This document shows positions 42,755 to 52,470 of a DNA stretch of 64,000 nt, piece after piece. Within the stretch, counting starts at the first letter, position 1. Each line of letters starts with the position of its first letter. Below the pieces are notes generated by a model. It ran no database searches and was not told the DNA's origin. It worked only from the letters and a program-made list of their open reading frames with translations. The stretch comes from Thermoflavimicrobium daqui (GTDB lineage Bacteria; Bacillota; Bacilli; Thermoactinomycetales; Thermoactinomycetaceae): positions 450,583 through 514,582 of the forward strand of contig NZ_KZ845665.1 in the NCBI RefSeq assembly GCF_003313465.1. The letters are read 5' to 3'. The position numbers and the translations under genes were made by a program.

Positions 42755-43787
42755 TATAGATATCCGGATTGTTCTTATTCCCCTTACGGTAGCATTTGGC
42801 CTAGGAGTATTTCTCGGCCCATTTTTAATTCCGATGCTTCGACGTCTAAAATTTGGACAGAGTATTCGTCAAGAAGGTCCAGAAAGTCATTTGCAAAAAC
42901 AAGGAACTCCCACCATGGGTGGATTAAATATTTTGACGGCAATGGTTTTAACAGCTGTACCTTTTAGCAGCTACTTTATCTTAAATAAGTCAGATAGTGC
43001 GATTAATGCCGATCTATTCTTTCTTATTTTTGCTACGCTAGGTTATGGAATTATTGGCTTTCTTGACGATTATATTAAAGTAGTCATGAAGCGAAGCTTA
43101 GGACTTACAGTCACTCAAAAGTTATTTGGTCAATTATTTATTGGACTGGTTTTGTTTTGGGTGCTGATGGAAGTACGGATCTCTCCTGAAGTACAAGCAA
43201 TCACAGGTAAAAGCTTTATTTATTCCATTCATATTCCAGGTACCAGTTATGTACTTGAGATGAATTGGTTATATTTACCGTTTTTGTTATTTATCTTGAT
43301 TGGTTTCTCAAATGGGGTAAACTTAACGGATGGATTAGATGGTTTGTTAGGTGGAACAGCAGCGATTGCTTATGGAGCATATGCTATTATTGGAATGGTA
43401 CAAAGCAACTATACAGTAGCGATCTTTTCGATGGCGATGGTTGGTGCATTACTCGGTTTCTTAGTTTTTAATGCCCACCCCGCAAAAGTATTTATGGGGG
43501 ATACTGGTTCGCTTGCACTGGGTGGAGGACTTGCTGCTCTCTCAGTTATTACGAAAACAGAGCTTTTGCTTCCAATCATTGGTGGAGTATTTGTGATGGA
43601 AACCTTATCGGTGATGATCCAAGTAACTTCGTTTAAATTACGAGGGAAGCGTGTATTCCGCATGACACCATTACATCACCACTATGAGCTAAAAGGTTGG
43701 TCAGAGTGGCGTGTAGTATTAACATTCTGGGGTGCAGGACTCATTCTAGCAGCGATTGGTGTGTATATTGAGGTGTTCTTAAAATGA
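42747..43787 (+). CDS. mraY: Phospho-MurNAc-pentapeptide transferase MraY
   Basis: Ten-helix membrane enzyme that makes lipid I from UDP-MurNAc-pentapeptide and undecaprenyl phosphate, 346 residues, slightly longer than the B. subtilis enzyme. Catalytic segments are [36 protein letters not shown] and the [13 protein letters not shown] loop. Start ATG 42747 follows GAAGGAGAG within the end of murF; the stop overlaps murD by four bases (ATGA), indicating translational coupling. Confidence 0.95.
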   Translation: MGNIDIRIVLIPLTVAFGLGVFLGPFLIPMLRRLKFGQSIRQEGPESHLQKQGTPTMGGLNILTAMVLTAVPFSSYFILNKSDSAINADLFFLIFATLGYGIIGFLDDYIKVVMKRSLGLTVTQKLFGQLFIGLVLFWVLMEVRISPEVQAITGKSFIYSIHIPGTSYVLEMNWLYLPFLLFILIGFSNGVNLTDGLDGLLGGTAAIAYGAYAIIGMVQSNYTVAIFSMAMVGALLGFLVFNAHPAKVFMGDTGSLALGGGLAALSVITKTELLLPIIGGVFVMETLSVMIQVTSFKLRGKRVFRMTPLHHHYELKGWSEWRVVLTFWGAGLILAAIGVYIEVFLK

Positions 43788-45166
43788 ATGAATTCGAATT
43801 CTCAAATTGTTCGGTTGTCGTTTTAGGATTAGCCAAAAGTGGAGTAGCTGTTGCCAAGCTACTCCACCAATTAGGTGCAAAAGTAATCGTTAATGATCGG
43901 AAAACTCGTAAAGAATGCCCAGAGGCTGAAGAACTTGAGCAGCTTGGAATTCAAGTAATTACGGGTGGACATCCTGATGACTTATTGGATGGGGATGTGG
44001 ATTTACTAGTGAAAAACCCTGGAATTCCATATCATGTAAGTCCTGTCCAAGTGGCGCTAAAACGAGGGATTCCTGTTGTTACTGAGGTAGAAATTGCAAG
44101 CCAACTAACAAAAGCACCGATCATAGGTATTACAGGCTCCAATGGCAAAACGACAACCACTACTTTGGTAGGTAAGATGTTGACAGCAGGAGGCTTAAAA
44201 GCAACAGTTGCTGGAAATATAGGCCAAGCGTTAACAGATACAGTCCTAAAACTTTCTACAGATGAATGGCTGGTTGCCGAGTTAAGCAGTTTCCAATTAA
44301 AAGGGGTGCAAACTTTTCGACCTCAAATTGCTGCTTTATTGAATTTAGTCTCAGCCCATATGGATTATCATCAAACGATGGAAGATTATATTTTATCCAA
44401 ACAGCGGCTATTTCAAAATCAGACAGTAGATGATATAGCAGTCCTTAACTTAGATTCACCTGTTTGTGTTGATATTAGCAAATCTATTTCATCAACGATT
44501 TGGTGGTTTAGTCGTCTACAAGAAGTAGAGCAGGGAGTTTGTGTGAAAGATGACTGGATCGTATTTCGAAGAAGTGGCGAATACTTCCAAAAAATTCTGC
44601 CGATATCAGAAGTTGCTTTACCTGGATCTTTTAATCTAGAAAATGCTCTGGCGGCAATAGCCATTGCCTTAACTTGTGGATGTCCAATTGCAGCGATCCA
44701 AGAAACACTTCGTACTTTTACTGGTGTAGAACATCGTTTGGAGTATGTAAAGACATTGGATGGAGTGAAATATTATAATAATTCCAAAGCAACCAATGCT
44801 CAAGCTGCTTTAAAATCACTGGAAGCCTTTACTGAACCGATTGTACTGATTGTCGGTGGATTGGATCGTGGAGTAGATTTTAAAGAGTTAATTCCAGCAT
44901 TCAAAGAAAAAGTGAAGGCAGTGGTAACATATGGCCAAACAGCTTCTGTCTTTTTAAAACGAGCAGAAGATGCGCAGATCACTGAACGTCATCAAGTAAA
45001 TGATATCCGTGACGCTGTGATAAAAGCGGGTGAACTTGCTAAGCCTGGTGATATTGTCCTTCTTTCCCCTGCTTGTGCGAGTTGGGATATGTATACCTCT
45101 TTTGAAGAACGGGGAAGCATTTTTAAACAAGCTGTGCATAATCTTAATAATAAAAAGCTTGTTTAA
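43784..45166 (+). CDS. murD: UDP-MurNAc-Ala-D-Glu ligase MurD
   Basis: Adds D-glutamate to UDP-MurNAc-L-alanine, 460 residues. N-terminal [17 protein letters not shown]-loop [37 protein letters not shown] and the [14 protein letters not shown] motif are present. It begins within the ATGA overlap with mraY and is followed 17 bases later by spoVE. Confidence 0.95.
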   Translation: MNEFEFSNCSVVVLGLAKSGVAVAKLLHQLGAKVIVNDRKTRKECPEAEELEQLGIQVITGGHPDDLLDGDVDLLVKNPGIPYHVSPVQVALKRGIPVVTEVEIASQLTKAPIIGITGSNGKTTTTTLVGKMLTAGGLKATVAGNIGQALTDTVLKLSTDEWLVAELSSFQLKGVQTFRPQIAALLNLVSAHMDYHQTMEDYILSKQRLFQNQTVDDIAVLNLDSPVCVDISKSISSTIWWFSRLQEVEQGVCVKDDWIVFRRSGEYFQKILPISEVALPGSFNLENALAAIAIALTCGCPIAAIQETLRTFTGVEHRLEYVKTLDGVKYYNNSKATNAQAALKSLEAFTEPIVLIVGGLDRGVDFKELIPAFKEKVKAVVTYGQTASVFLKRAEDAQITERHQVNDIRDAVIKAGELAKPGDIVLLSPACASWDMYTSFEERGSIFKQAVHNLNNKKLV

Positions 45167-45183
45167 AGAGGTGAAGGGCGCCC

Positions 45184-46284
45184 ATGCCGAAAATGCGAAC
45201 AACTCCTGATTATATCATCGTTATTGCGATTTTGCTGTTACTCACGATAGGAGTCATTATGGTTTATAGTGCTAGTGCTGCTTTAGCTTATCATAAATAT
45301 GGAGATAGTTTTTATTTTGCCAAACGACAGTTTTTGTTCGCTGCGCTGGGCGTTTTTTTGATGTTTGTGGTTGCGAATATCGAACCAAAAGAATTAGAAA
45401 AGTGGGCAACTACAAGTTTAATCATTTGCTTTCTCTTGTTATTAATTGTACTAATTCCAGGGGTAGGGATCTTCCGAAATGGAGCTCAAAGTTGGTTAGG
45501 GATTGGAGCATTTAGTATTCAACCCTCAGAATTTATGAAGTTGGCTATGATTGTTTTTTTAGCCAAACTATTTTCTCAACCGGGTTATGATATAACAAAG
45601 TTTGCTAAAGGATTATTACCAGGTTTACTTATTTTGGGAGCAGCTTTCGGTTTAATTATGCTCCAGCCCGATTTGGGTACCGGAACGGTCCTAGTGGGAA
45701 CAGGGGTTGCTTTAATTTATACAGCAGGAGCACGAATGAAGCATCTTTTGGGCTTCGCTACGCTCGGAGTTGCAGGATTTGTTGGTTTGGTCTTAGCTGC
45801 TCCTTATCGTATTAAGCGGATTATCGCTTTTCTGGATCCTTGGCAGGACCCGCTAGGAGCAGGTTATCATTTGATCCAATCATTGTATGCGATTGGTCCT
45901 GGGGGATTGCTTGGGTTAGGACTTGGAATGAGTAGACAAAAACATTTGTACTTACCAGAACCGCATACCGATTTTATTTTTTCAATCTTAGCTGAAGAAC
46001 TCGGTTTTATAGGGGCTGGAGCCGTACTCATCTTATTTTTGATCATCGTTTGGCGCGGATTACGTATAGCGATTGTTGCTCCAAATTTATTTATAAGCTT
46101 AGTAGCAACAGGTATTACAGCGATGATTATGATTCAAGCAGTGATTAATATCGGAGTTGTTTCTGGTGCTTTTCCTGTAACAGGGATCACCCTACCTTTT
46201 TTGAGCTATGGTGGCTCATCGTTAACTTTAACTTTGGTTGCTATAGGCATATTATTAAACTTATCACGTTTTACAAAGCATTAG
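45184..46284 (+). CDS. spoVE: SEDS-family glycosyltransferase SpoVE/FtsW
   Basis: Integral membrane peptidoglycan polymerase of the shape-elongation-division-sporulation family, 366 residues, about ten helices. Family motifs: VMVYSASAALAYHKYGDSFYF, FQPD-type segment MLQPDLGTGTVLV, GAGYHLIQSLYAIGPGG and LPFLSYGGSSL. Position between murD and murG matches B. subtilis spoVE, which works with SpoVD in cortex synthesis. No other FtsW is visible in this window, so a vegetative FtsW role cannot be excluded. ATG 45184 follows AGAGGTGAAGG. Confidence 0.9.
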   Translation: MPKMRTTPDYIIVIAILLLLTIGVIMVYSASAALAYHKYGDSFYFAKRQFLFAALGVFLMFVVANIEPKELEKWATTSLIICFLLLLIVLIPGVGIFRNGAQSWLGIGAFSIQPSEFMKLAMIVFLAKLFSQPGYDITKFAKGLLPGLLILGAAFGLIMLQPDLGTGTVLVGTGVALIYTAGARMKHLLGFATLGVAGFVGLVLAAPYRIKRIIAFLDPWQDPLGAGYHLIQSLYAIGPGGLLGLGLGMSRQKHLYLPEPHTDFIFSILAEELGFIGAGAVLILFLIIVWRGLRIAIVAPNLFISLVATGITAMIMIQAVINIGVVSGAFPVTGITLPFLSYGGSSLTLTLVAIGILLNLSRFTKH

Positions 46285-46302
46285 TAAAGAGAGGTGAGTA
46301 GG

Positions 46303-47415
46303 ATGAGGAGAATTATTTTATCCGGTGGAGGTACAGGTGGTCATATCTATCCAGCGCTTGCTATTGCCAAGGCTGTTAAGAAGCGACATCCGAATGTGGA
46401 AATTGGATATATCGGAACGAAAAATGGATTGGAAGCGAAAATAGTACCAAAACAAGGAGATATAAAACTATTCACTGTAGAAATTCAAGGTTTCAAAAGA
46501 AGTTTATCCCTCGATAATTTTAATACAGTAAGGAAGTTTTTATCAGCAGTCAAAAAATCAAAGGAGTACATACGTGAATTTAAGCCAGATGTGGTTGTAG
46601 GTACAGGTGGTTATGTGTGCGGTCCTGCTGTTTATGCAGCACATAAATTAAATGTACCTACATTGATTCATGAACAAAATGTAGTGATTGGATTAACTAT
46701 TAAATTTTTGGCTCGCTATGCTGACGTGGTAGCTTATAGCCTACAAGAATCAGGTAAATACCTAAGCAATACAAAACGGCCTATTTTTACGGGGAATCCA
46801 CGGGCAACGGAGGTCATTGAGGCAAACCCAGAACTAGGACGTAGGTCTCTAAATATTTTTGATCCTCGCCCTATCGTACTATTTGTAGGTGGAAGTCGTG
46901 GTGCTAAAGCAATTAATGAATCAGTATTACAAATGATTCCTTATATGAAACAAACACCTCATGTCCAATTTGTTTATGTAACGGGAGATGTACATTATGA
47001 ACAGATTCGTTCACAGATCCCCTTTCATGAGGTACCTAACCTAGATGTACGTCCATTTATTTATAATATGCCAGATGTACTCGCTTCTACGTACTTAGTA
47101 GTGAGTCGAGCAGGTGCCTCAACTCTAGCTGAAATTACGGCTTTAGGACTTCCTTCGATATTAATCCCTTCACCTTATGTTACCAATAATCATCAAGAGG
47201 CAAATGCACGATGGATGGAACAACAAGGTGCGACAAAAATGATTCGTGAAAGTGAACTTTCAGGAAAATATTTATGGGATTGGATCTATTACCTACTTCA
47301 GCGACCTGACGAACATCAAAAAATGAGTGAAGCAGCTAGAAGATTAGGACGACCTGAAGCAGCCGAAGTGCTGGTAGATGAATTAGATAAACTGGCAAGT
47401 TTAGGACATTGGTAA
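46303..47415 (+). CDS. murG: Lipid II synthase MurG
   Basis: Membrane-associated GT-B glycosyltransferase that adds GlcNAc to lipid I, 370 residues. The GGGTGGHIYPALAI loop at the N-terminus, the GTGGYVCGPAVYAA motif, HEQNVVIGLT, and the C-terminal VSRAGASTLAEITALG nucleotide-sugar site are intact. Start ATG 46303 (MRRIILSGGG) follows AGAGGTG; a GTG nine bases upstream overlaps that site. Confidence 0.95.
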   Translation: MRRIILSGGGTGGHIYPALAIAKAVKKRHPNVEIGYIGTKNGLEAKIVPKQGDIKLFTVEIQGFKRSLSLDNFNTVRKFLSAVKKSKEYIREFKPDVVVGTGGYVCGPAVYAAHKLNVPTLIHEQNVVIGLTIKFLARYADVVAYSLQESGKYLSNTKRPIFTGNPRATEVIEANPELGRRSLNIFDPRPIVLFVGGSRGAKAINESVLQMIPYMKQTPHVQFVYVTGDVHYEQIRSQIPFHEVPNLDVRPFIYNMPDVLASTYLVVSRAGASTLAEITALGLPSILIPSPYVTNNHQEANARWMEQQGATKMIRESELSGKYLWDWIYYLLQRPDEHQKMSEAARRLGRPEAAEVLVDELDKLASLGHW

Positions 47416-47500
47416 TTCACTTTCATTTATTCATCACATACATCAACGAAGTTAAGTCGATGGATTCCATATTCAGGTCCAGTAAGGAGGGACGCTATTG

Positions 47501-48412
47501 ATGATGCAAACGATAATCGAAGAGCTTGCAAGTTGTGGAATAAAAGAAGTACGAGCAAATGAGCCGTTGTCCCGTCATACCACATGGAAGGTAGGCGGAC
47601 CTGCTGATGTATTGATTTGCCCTACTAGTAGAAAAGAATTAGAAGAGGCAATGAAAATCATGTATAAGCATCAAATCCCATGGAGAGCAATTGGACGAGG
47701 ATCCAATTTGTTAGTTCGTGATGGTGGGATTCGGGGTGTAGTCATTAAATTGGACGATGGATTTGATTATTTAAAAATAGATGGAACGAAAGTGACGGCT
47801 GGTGGAGGTTATTCAACGATTTTACTAGCTACAAAAACAGCTAAACAAGGACTCACTGGACTGGAATTTGCTGGTGGAATTCCTGGGAATGTTGGTGGAG
47901 CTGTCTATATGAATGCTGGAGCACATGGTTCCGAAATTTCACGTGTACTCGTTTCAGCAGAAGTTTTATTGGACAGCGGTGAATGGGTAACCCTTTCTAA
48001 CAAGGAATTAAAGTTTAAATATCGTACATCGATCTTACAAAATAAACTTAGAGGGATCGTTACTGAAGCGACCTTCCAATTAAAAGAGGGAGATGAAAAG
48101 GAAATTGTGGCTGCACTGGCCAACTTTAAAGATCGCCGTCGCCAAACACAGCCCCTACAATTTCCTTGTGCTGGAAGTGTCTTTCGTAACCCGCCTGGTG
48201 ACTATGCAGGTCGTTTAATACAAGATGCAGGGTTAAAAGGATTTCGAATCGGTGATGCTGAAGTATCCACTTTACATGGAAACTTTATTATTAACCGTGG
48301 GCAAGCAACTGCGAGTGATGTATTGTCTTTAATTCAACATATCATGAAAACGATCGAAGAAAAGTATGAAGTTAAGTTAGTGCCAGAAGTACAAGTGATT
48401 GGTGAAGAATAA
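47501..48412 (+). CDS. murB: UDP-N-acetylenolpyruvylglucosamine reductase MurB
   Basis: FAD-dependent reductase producing UDP-MurNAc, type II form, 303 residues. FAD-binding WKVGGPADVLICP and GRGSNLLVRDGGIRG, the GLEFAGGIPGNVGGAVYMNAG segment, catalytic serine in CAGSVFRNPPGDYAG, and the final EVQVIGEE are visible. ATG 47501 follows AAGGAGG. A hairpin follows, so divIB has its own unit or is reached by read-through. Confidence 0.95.
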   Translation: MMQTIIEELASCGIKEVRANEPLSRHTTWKVGGPADVLICPTSRKELEEAMKIMYKHQIPWRAIGRGSNLLVRDGGIRGVVIKLDDGFDYLKIDGTKVTAGGGYSTILLATKTAKQGLTGLEFAGGIPGNVGGAVYMNAGAHGSEISRVLVSAEVLLDSGEWVTLSNKELKFKYRTSILQNKLRGIVTEATFQLKEGDEKEIVAALANFKDRRRQTQPLQFPCAGSVFRNPPGDYAGRLIQDAGLKGFRIGDAEVSTLHGNFIINRGQATASDVLSLIQHIMKTIEEKYEVKLVPEVQVIGEE

Positions 48413-48419
48413 TAAATGA

Positions 48420-48476
48420 AGCCAGCTTTCTCCTTGCTTTAAAGCATGTATAAGCAAGAGGAGGGCTGGCTCTTCT
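48420..48476 (+). terminator. Long stem-loop between murB and divIB
   Basis: GCCAGC (48421-48426) pairs with GCTGGC (48465-48470) and inner CTCCTTGCTT with AAGCAAGAGGAG; followed by TCTTCT, a modest T tract. Confidence 0.6.
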
Positions 48477-48643
48477 AATTGGCTATCTATTCTGATTTTT
48501 TTGTGTGTATAGGGCTTTTTTATGGGAAGGCATCAATTTTCTCTTTTTTTTATGGTAATATATAGGGAAGATTCTCTAATGAACCCTTGGAGGGAGATAC
48601 CGAACGAGAGTGAAAGGTAGATGGGAAGAAAGGAGCAGTGTCT

Positions 48644-49372
48644 GTGAATGGGAGAGTTCCTCCTTTAAGATGGAGGTTTAAATCGAAATCAGCCTCTCCA
48701 TCATGGCTATATTGTTTAATCTTCTTGTTTTTTTCGATTTTAATGTGTATGTTATTTTTGCACTCGCCTTTTAGTAGGGTAGAAAAGATTGAAATTCAAG
48801 GAAATCAATTCTTATCAGATCGTGAAGTTATGAAAAGAATTGGTGCAATTCAAGGAATGTCTTTCTTTCATTTTAATGCAGAAAAAGCAAAAAGTATTCT
48901 GGAAAAATTACCCGTGATTAAACAAGTGCATGTCAATCAGCTGTTTCCAAGTAAATTATACATACAAGTGCAGGAATATCCGGTTGTAGCCTTATGGCGA
49001 ACAAAGGATGGAAAGCTACAGCCTTTATTAGAAAATGGTGTAAAGGTGCCTATGAAAAAGAATTTTCATAGCTCAAAGCCGATATTAGATGGCTGGGATT
49101 CACTCAATGCTACCGCTATTTTAACCATTAAACAATTATCCACCCTCCCTAGAGAACTACAGCAAGAAATTGTTTGGATACAGCCTGCCCCACATTTACC
49201 TGATCAAATCATTCTACGTAGCACACGTCAACATGATATATTTGTCCGTGTACATGAGTTACATCAAAAACTAAAGCTTTATTCAGCTTTTCGCAATCAC
49301 CCGAGTGGAACGATATATTTATTGGAAAGTATTTGGTTTACACCGAAAAAAATGACTAAAAACAAAATGTAG
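48644..49372 (+). CDS. divIB: Cell division protein DivIB (FtsQ)
   Basis: A 242-residue bitopic membrane protein. A basic cytoplasmic N-terminus, one helix (about 24-44, YCLIFLFFSILMCMLFLH), then the POTRA domain (FSRVEKIEIQGNQFLSDREVM) and beta domain follow. It works with FtsL and DivIC in the divisome. Start GTG 48644 follows AAAGGAG; GTG 48638 is an alternative two codons longer. Position after murB as in B. subtilis. Confidence 0.9.
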   Translation: MNGRVPPLRWRFKSKSASPSWLYCLIFLFFSILMCMLFLHSPFSRVEKIEIQGNQFLSDREVMKRIGAIQGMSFFHFNAEKAKSILEKLPVIKQVHVNQLFPSKLYIQVQEYPVVALWRTKDGKLQPLLENGVKVPMKKNFHSSKPILDGWDSLNATAILTIKQLSTLPRELQQEIVWIQPAPHLPDQIILRSTRQHDIFVRVHELHQKLKLYSAFRNHPSGTIYLLESIWFTPKKMTKNKM

Positions 49373-49569
49373 GTAGATAGGAGATATTATTTTAATTTCC
49401 TATACTTACAATAATAGGTATCTTAATAACTAGAAAAATTGGGAATTTAAGAGGGATAACTTGATTATTGTTGAATTACTCAGTTGTAACAGTTTTCCTC
49501 CCATTCCCTAGAGAAAGGATTAAAAATGATTCATGATGAAATTGATTCTGGGGCAAGGAGGTGCCCAAG

Positions 49570-50805
49570 GTGAGTACTGAAGATTTTATTGTGACGATCG
49601 ATGTGGGAACATCCCAGGTTCGTGTCATCATTGCGGAAATTAATTCTGATGGTACCACACATATTGTCGGTATTGGAACTGCTGCAACGCAGGGAATGAA
49701 GAAGGGGGCCATCGTTAATATCGATCATGCCGTTCAGTCGATCCAGCGAGCCATTGAACATGCTGAGCGGATGGTTGGGATAGAGATTTCAGAAGTGTAT
49801 GTAGGAGTTTCAGGTAACCATGTTTCTTTGCAGCAAAGTCATGGTGTTGTGGCTATTTCAAATGAGGATCGCGAGATAGGTTTACCCGATGTAGAGCGGG
49901 TTCTACAGGCAGCGAAAGTGATAGCTTTACCTCCAGAGCGAAGGATCATTGAGGTTATACCTAAGCAGTTTATTGTTGATGGTCTGAAGGATATTCGAGA
50001 TCCAAATGGTATGATCGGTGTAAGGTTAGAAGTGGAAGCCATCATTGTAACAGGCGCCAAAACGATGATACACAACTTACTACGATGCGTAGAAAAAGCA
50101 TCTGTACAGGTAGCAGGAATTGTTTTTCTTCCACTTGCAGTTAGTGAACTTTGCTTATCGGAGGATGAGAAGAATTTAGGTTGTGTCATGGTAGATATGG
50201 GGGGAGGTACAACATCCCTTACCATTTTTGAGCAAGGCCATTTAGCAGGTACGGCAGTAATTCCAATCGGTGGTGAATATATCACCCATGACATTGCATT
50301 TGGTCTTCGCACACAATCAGAATTGGCTGAACAAATTAAGGTAAAACATGGTTGTGCTAGTAAAGAGAATGCTACAAAAAACGAGACATTTACTGTTGAG
50401 ATGATTGGTAGTAGCAAAGAGATGACGATTTCACAAATGGAGTTAGCTCAGATTATTGAGCCGAGGATTTCGGAAATGTTTCAGCTGATTAAACAACAAG
50501 TAAAAACAATGGGGTTTTTAGAGGAGCCTGCAGGGGGATATGTGTTAACAGGGGGAGTTATGTCAACGTCCCACATTTTACACGTAGCCCAGAAACAGCT
50601 AGGCTCAGCTGTTCGGATTGCTACACCCGAAAATATAGGAATTCAAGATCCTTCCTATACTGGAGGTATTAGTATGCTTCATTACCTTCAAAAAACGGGA
50701 CGAATCCAGACGCAAGCTACCATGTTAGAAGACTCCCGCACAAAAAAATCACGTGGTTTTTCACCTCTCCAGCGTGTAAAAACTTGGTTAAGTGAATTTA
50801 TTTAA
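49570..50805 (+). CDS. ftsA: Cell division protein FtsA
   Basis: Actin-like protein that tethers FtsZ to the membrane, 411 residues. IVTIDVGTSQVRVIIAE (phosphate 1), MVDMGGGTTSLTIFEQG (phosphate 2), GGVMSTSHILHVA (adenosine loop) and a C-terminal amphipathic helix (LQRVKTWLSEFI) are present. Start GTG 49570 (VSTEDFIV) lies 8 bases after AAGGAGG; the GTG at 49561 overlaps that site. ftsZ follows after a structured 148-base spacer. Confidence 0.93.
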   Translation: MSTEDFIVTIDVGTSQVRVIIAEINSDGTTHIVGIGTAATQGMKKGAIVNIDHAVQSIQRAIEHAERMVGIEISEVYVGVSGNHVSLQQSHGVVAISNEDREIGLPDVERVLQAAKVIALPPERRIIEVIPKQFIVDGLKDIRDPNGMIGVRLEVEAIIVTGAKTMIHNLLRCVEKASVQVAGIVFLPLAVSELCLSEDEKNLGCVMVDMGGGTTSLTIFEQGHLAGTAVIPIGGEYITHDIAFGLRTQSELAEQIKVKHGCASKENATKNETFTVEMIGSSKEMTISQMELAQIIEPRISEMFQLIKQQVKTMGFLEEPAGGYVLTGGVMSTSHILHVAQKQLGSAVRIATPENIGIQDPSYTGGISMLHYLQKTGRIQTQATMLEDSRTKKSRGFSPLQRVKTWLSEFI

Positions 50806-50824
50806 TCAAATCTACGCCGGCCAT

Positions 50825-50911
50825 AAGAGACTTTTGCGTAATTGTCTACATAGGCAATGAAATAAAAGAGACTTTTGTGCTGAACGTTATTCGGAAGGGT
50901 TCAGCCCTTTT
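50825..50911 (+). promoter_or_regulatory. ftsA-ftsZ spacer: direct repeats and alternative hairpins
   Basis: AAGAGACTTTTG occurs twice (50825-50836 and 50866-50877), 41 bases apart. GCTGAAC (50879-50885) can pair with GTTCAGC (50899-50905), or AAGGG (50895-50899) with CCCTT (50905-50909). The two hairpins share bases and are mutually exclusive. No strong T tract follows. Confidence 0.5.
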
Positions 50912-50953
50912 CAAATGGATAGATGTAAAGTTAAGTATTGGAGGGACAAAGTT

Positions 50954-52117
50954 ATGTTAGGTTTTGATATTGAAATAGAAATGGATCAAATTGCGCAGAT
51001 TAAGGTGATTGGCGTAGGGGGTGGAGGTAGTAATGCGGTCAATCGAATGATTGAAGCGGGAGTACAAGGTGTCGAATTTATTGCCGTTAATACAGATGCT
51101 CAAGCACTTAATCGTTCTAAAGCACCAGTGAAATTACAGATAGGTGAAAAGCTGACACGAGGTTTGGGAGCAGGTGCTAAGCCGGAAATTGGAAAAAAGG
51201 CTGCTGAAGAAAGTCGTGAACAGATCGAAAACGTCTTAAAGGGTGCAGATATGGTTTTTGTAACAGCGGGAATGGGAGGAGGTACAGGAACGGGAGCTGC
51301 TCCGGAAATTGCAGCGATTGCCAGAGATCTAGGTTCGCTTACGGTTGGTGTAGTTACCAAACCCTTCACTTTTGAAGGGAGAAAAAGAGCATTACAAGCT
51401 GATCAAGGGGTACAAGCTCTGAAAGAAAATGTAGATACTCTCATCATTATTCCCAATGATCGTTTGCTTGAAATTGTAGATAAGAATACTCCTTTACTCG
51501 AATCTTTTCGAGAAGCGGATAATGTCTTGAGACAAGGTGTACAAGGAATATCGGATCTGATTGCTGTTCCTGGACTCATTAACTTAGATTTTGCAGATGT
51601 AAAAACCATTATGACCGAAAGAGGCTCCGCTCTAATGGGAATCGGACAAGCTACAGGAGAGAACCGAGCCGCTGAAGCTGCAAAAAAAGCAATTTGTAGC
51701 CCGCTCTTAGAAACTTCGATCAATGGAGCGCGAGGTGTTTTAATGAATATCACAGGTGGGATTAATTTAAGCTTGTTCGAGGTTAATGAAGCTGCCGATA
51801 TTGTAACACAAGCATCCCATCCCGAAGTGAATATGATTTTTGGTGCAGTAATTAATGAAGAATTAAAAGATGAAATTTATGTCACAGTGATTGCAACAGG
51901 CTTTGATGAAAATCAACAAGAAAAAACGTCAATACATTCACATAAAAAGCCTATCTTTGGTGGCGAAAATTTGAATAGCACATCAACTAAAAAACCTCCA
52001 AATTTAGCTCCAGTTAATGAACGGTTAAACTATACAGAGCAATTTTATAACTCGAATAAGCAAGAGATTATCGATATCCCGACCTTTCTTCGTATTAATA
52101 AAACCAATAAGAAGTAA
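50954..52117 (+). CDS. ftsZ: Cell division protein FtsZ
   Basis: Tubulin-like GTPase forming the division ring, 387 residues. N-terminal [20 protein letters not shown], the GTP signature [15 protein letters not shown], and the T7 loop [11 protein letters not shown] are intact. A variable linker (about 320-365) leads to the C-terminal peptide [13 protein letters not shown] that binds FtsA and SepF. Start ATG 50954 follows TTGGAGGG; a longer ORF from 50915 has no homologous N-terminus. Confidence 0.96.
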   Translation: MLGFDIEIEMDQIAQIKVIGVGGGGSNAVNRMIEAGVQGVEFIAVNTDAQALNRSKAPVKLQIGEKLTRGLGAGAKPEIGKKAAEESREQIENVLKGADMVFVTAGMGGGTGTGAAPEIAAIARDLGSLTVGVVTKPFTFEGRKRALQADQGVQALKENVDTLIIIPNDRLLEIVDKNTPLLESFREADNVLRQGVQGISDLIAVPGLINLDFADVKTIMTERGSALMGIGQATGENRAAEAAKKAICSPLLETSINGARGVLMNITGGINLSLFEVNEAADIVTQASHPEVNMIFGAVINEELKDEIYVTVIATGFDENQQEKTSIHSHKKPIFGGENLNSTSTKKPPNLAPVNERLNYTEQFYNSNKQEIIDIPTFLRINKTNKK

Positions 52118-52131
52118 AAAGCGGATCTGCT

Positions 52132-52174
52132 AAGGCCTTTGGGGAATAAAGTAAACTAAAGGCCTTTTATTTAT
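52132..52174 (+). terminator. First terminator after ftsZ
   Basis: AAGGCCTTT pairs with AAAGGCCTT, followed by TTATTTATG. Confidence 0.8.
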
Positions 52175-52193
52175 GTCATCATCCTTAATAAGT

Positions 52194-52235
52194 GCCTGTA
52201 TCATATATCAAGTGATACAGGCTTTTACTATTTTG
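52194..52235 (+). terminator. Second terminator after ftsZ
   Basis: GCCTGTATCA pairs perfectly with TGATACAGGC around a 9-base loop, then TTTTACTATTTT. Two terminators in tandem isolate the spoIIG operon from ftsZ. Confidence 0.85.
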
Positions 52236-52311
52236 CTTCTTAATCAATGGAAATTTGAGTCTAGTAAAAATGATACTAGGATTTTTGAGTCATTCCCTTT
52301 CATATAAAAGA

Positions 52312-52363
52312 TCGAAGAGCTCTATATTTTAAACAAAAATAACGAAAGATTCCTGCTCTTCGA
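52312..52363. repeat. 9-bp inverted repeat overlapping the Spo0A box
   Basis: TCGAAGAGC (52312-52320) and GCTCTTCGA (52355-52363) form a long-loop hairpin. The second arm overlaps the TTCGACA box at 52359-52365. Confidence 0.5.
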
Positions 52364-52427
52364 CAAAAAAAATGGGTGTCTTGCAAGCAAGTTTTGACAG
52401 ACTTTGAAATAGTAATAGGTATATACT
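52359..52427 (+). promoter_or_regulatory. spoIIG-type promoter: Spo0A box, -35/-10 with 22-bp spacer
   Basis: TTGACA at 52394-52399 and TATACT at 52422-52427 are separated by 22 bases, the same unusual spacing known for the Spo0A-activated, sigma-A-dependent spoIIG promoter of B. subtilis. TTCGACA (52359-52365), the complement of the 0A box TGTCGAA, lies about 72 bases upstream of the predicted start site. A weaker 0A-like sequence overlaps the -35. Confidence 0.8.
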
Positions 52428-52470
52428 GGGTCTATATATAAAATATGGGAAAATGGGGAGGGGATGAAAT

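Noticed and set aside
49839..50417. 192-codon ORF antisense to ftsA
   Set aside because: It mirrors ftsA codons and has no ribosome site or recognisable domain.
51403..51753. 116-codon ORF antisense to ftsZ
   Set aside because: Shadow of the highly conserved ftsZ frame.
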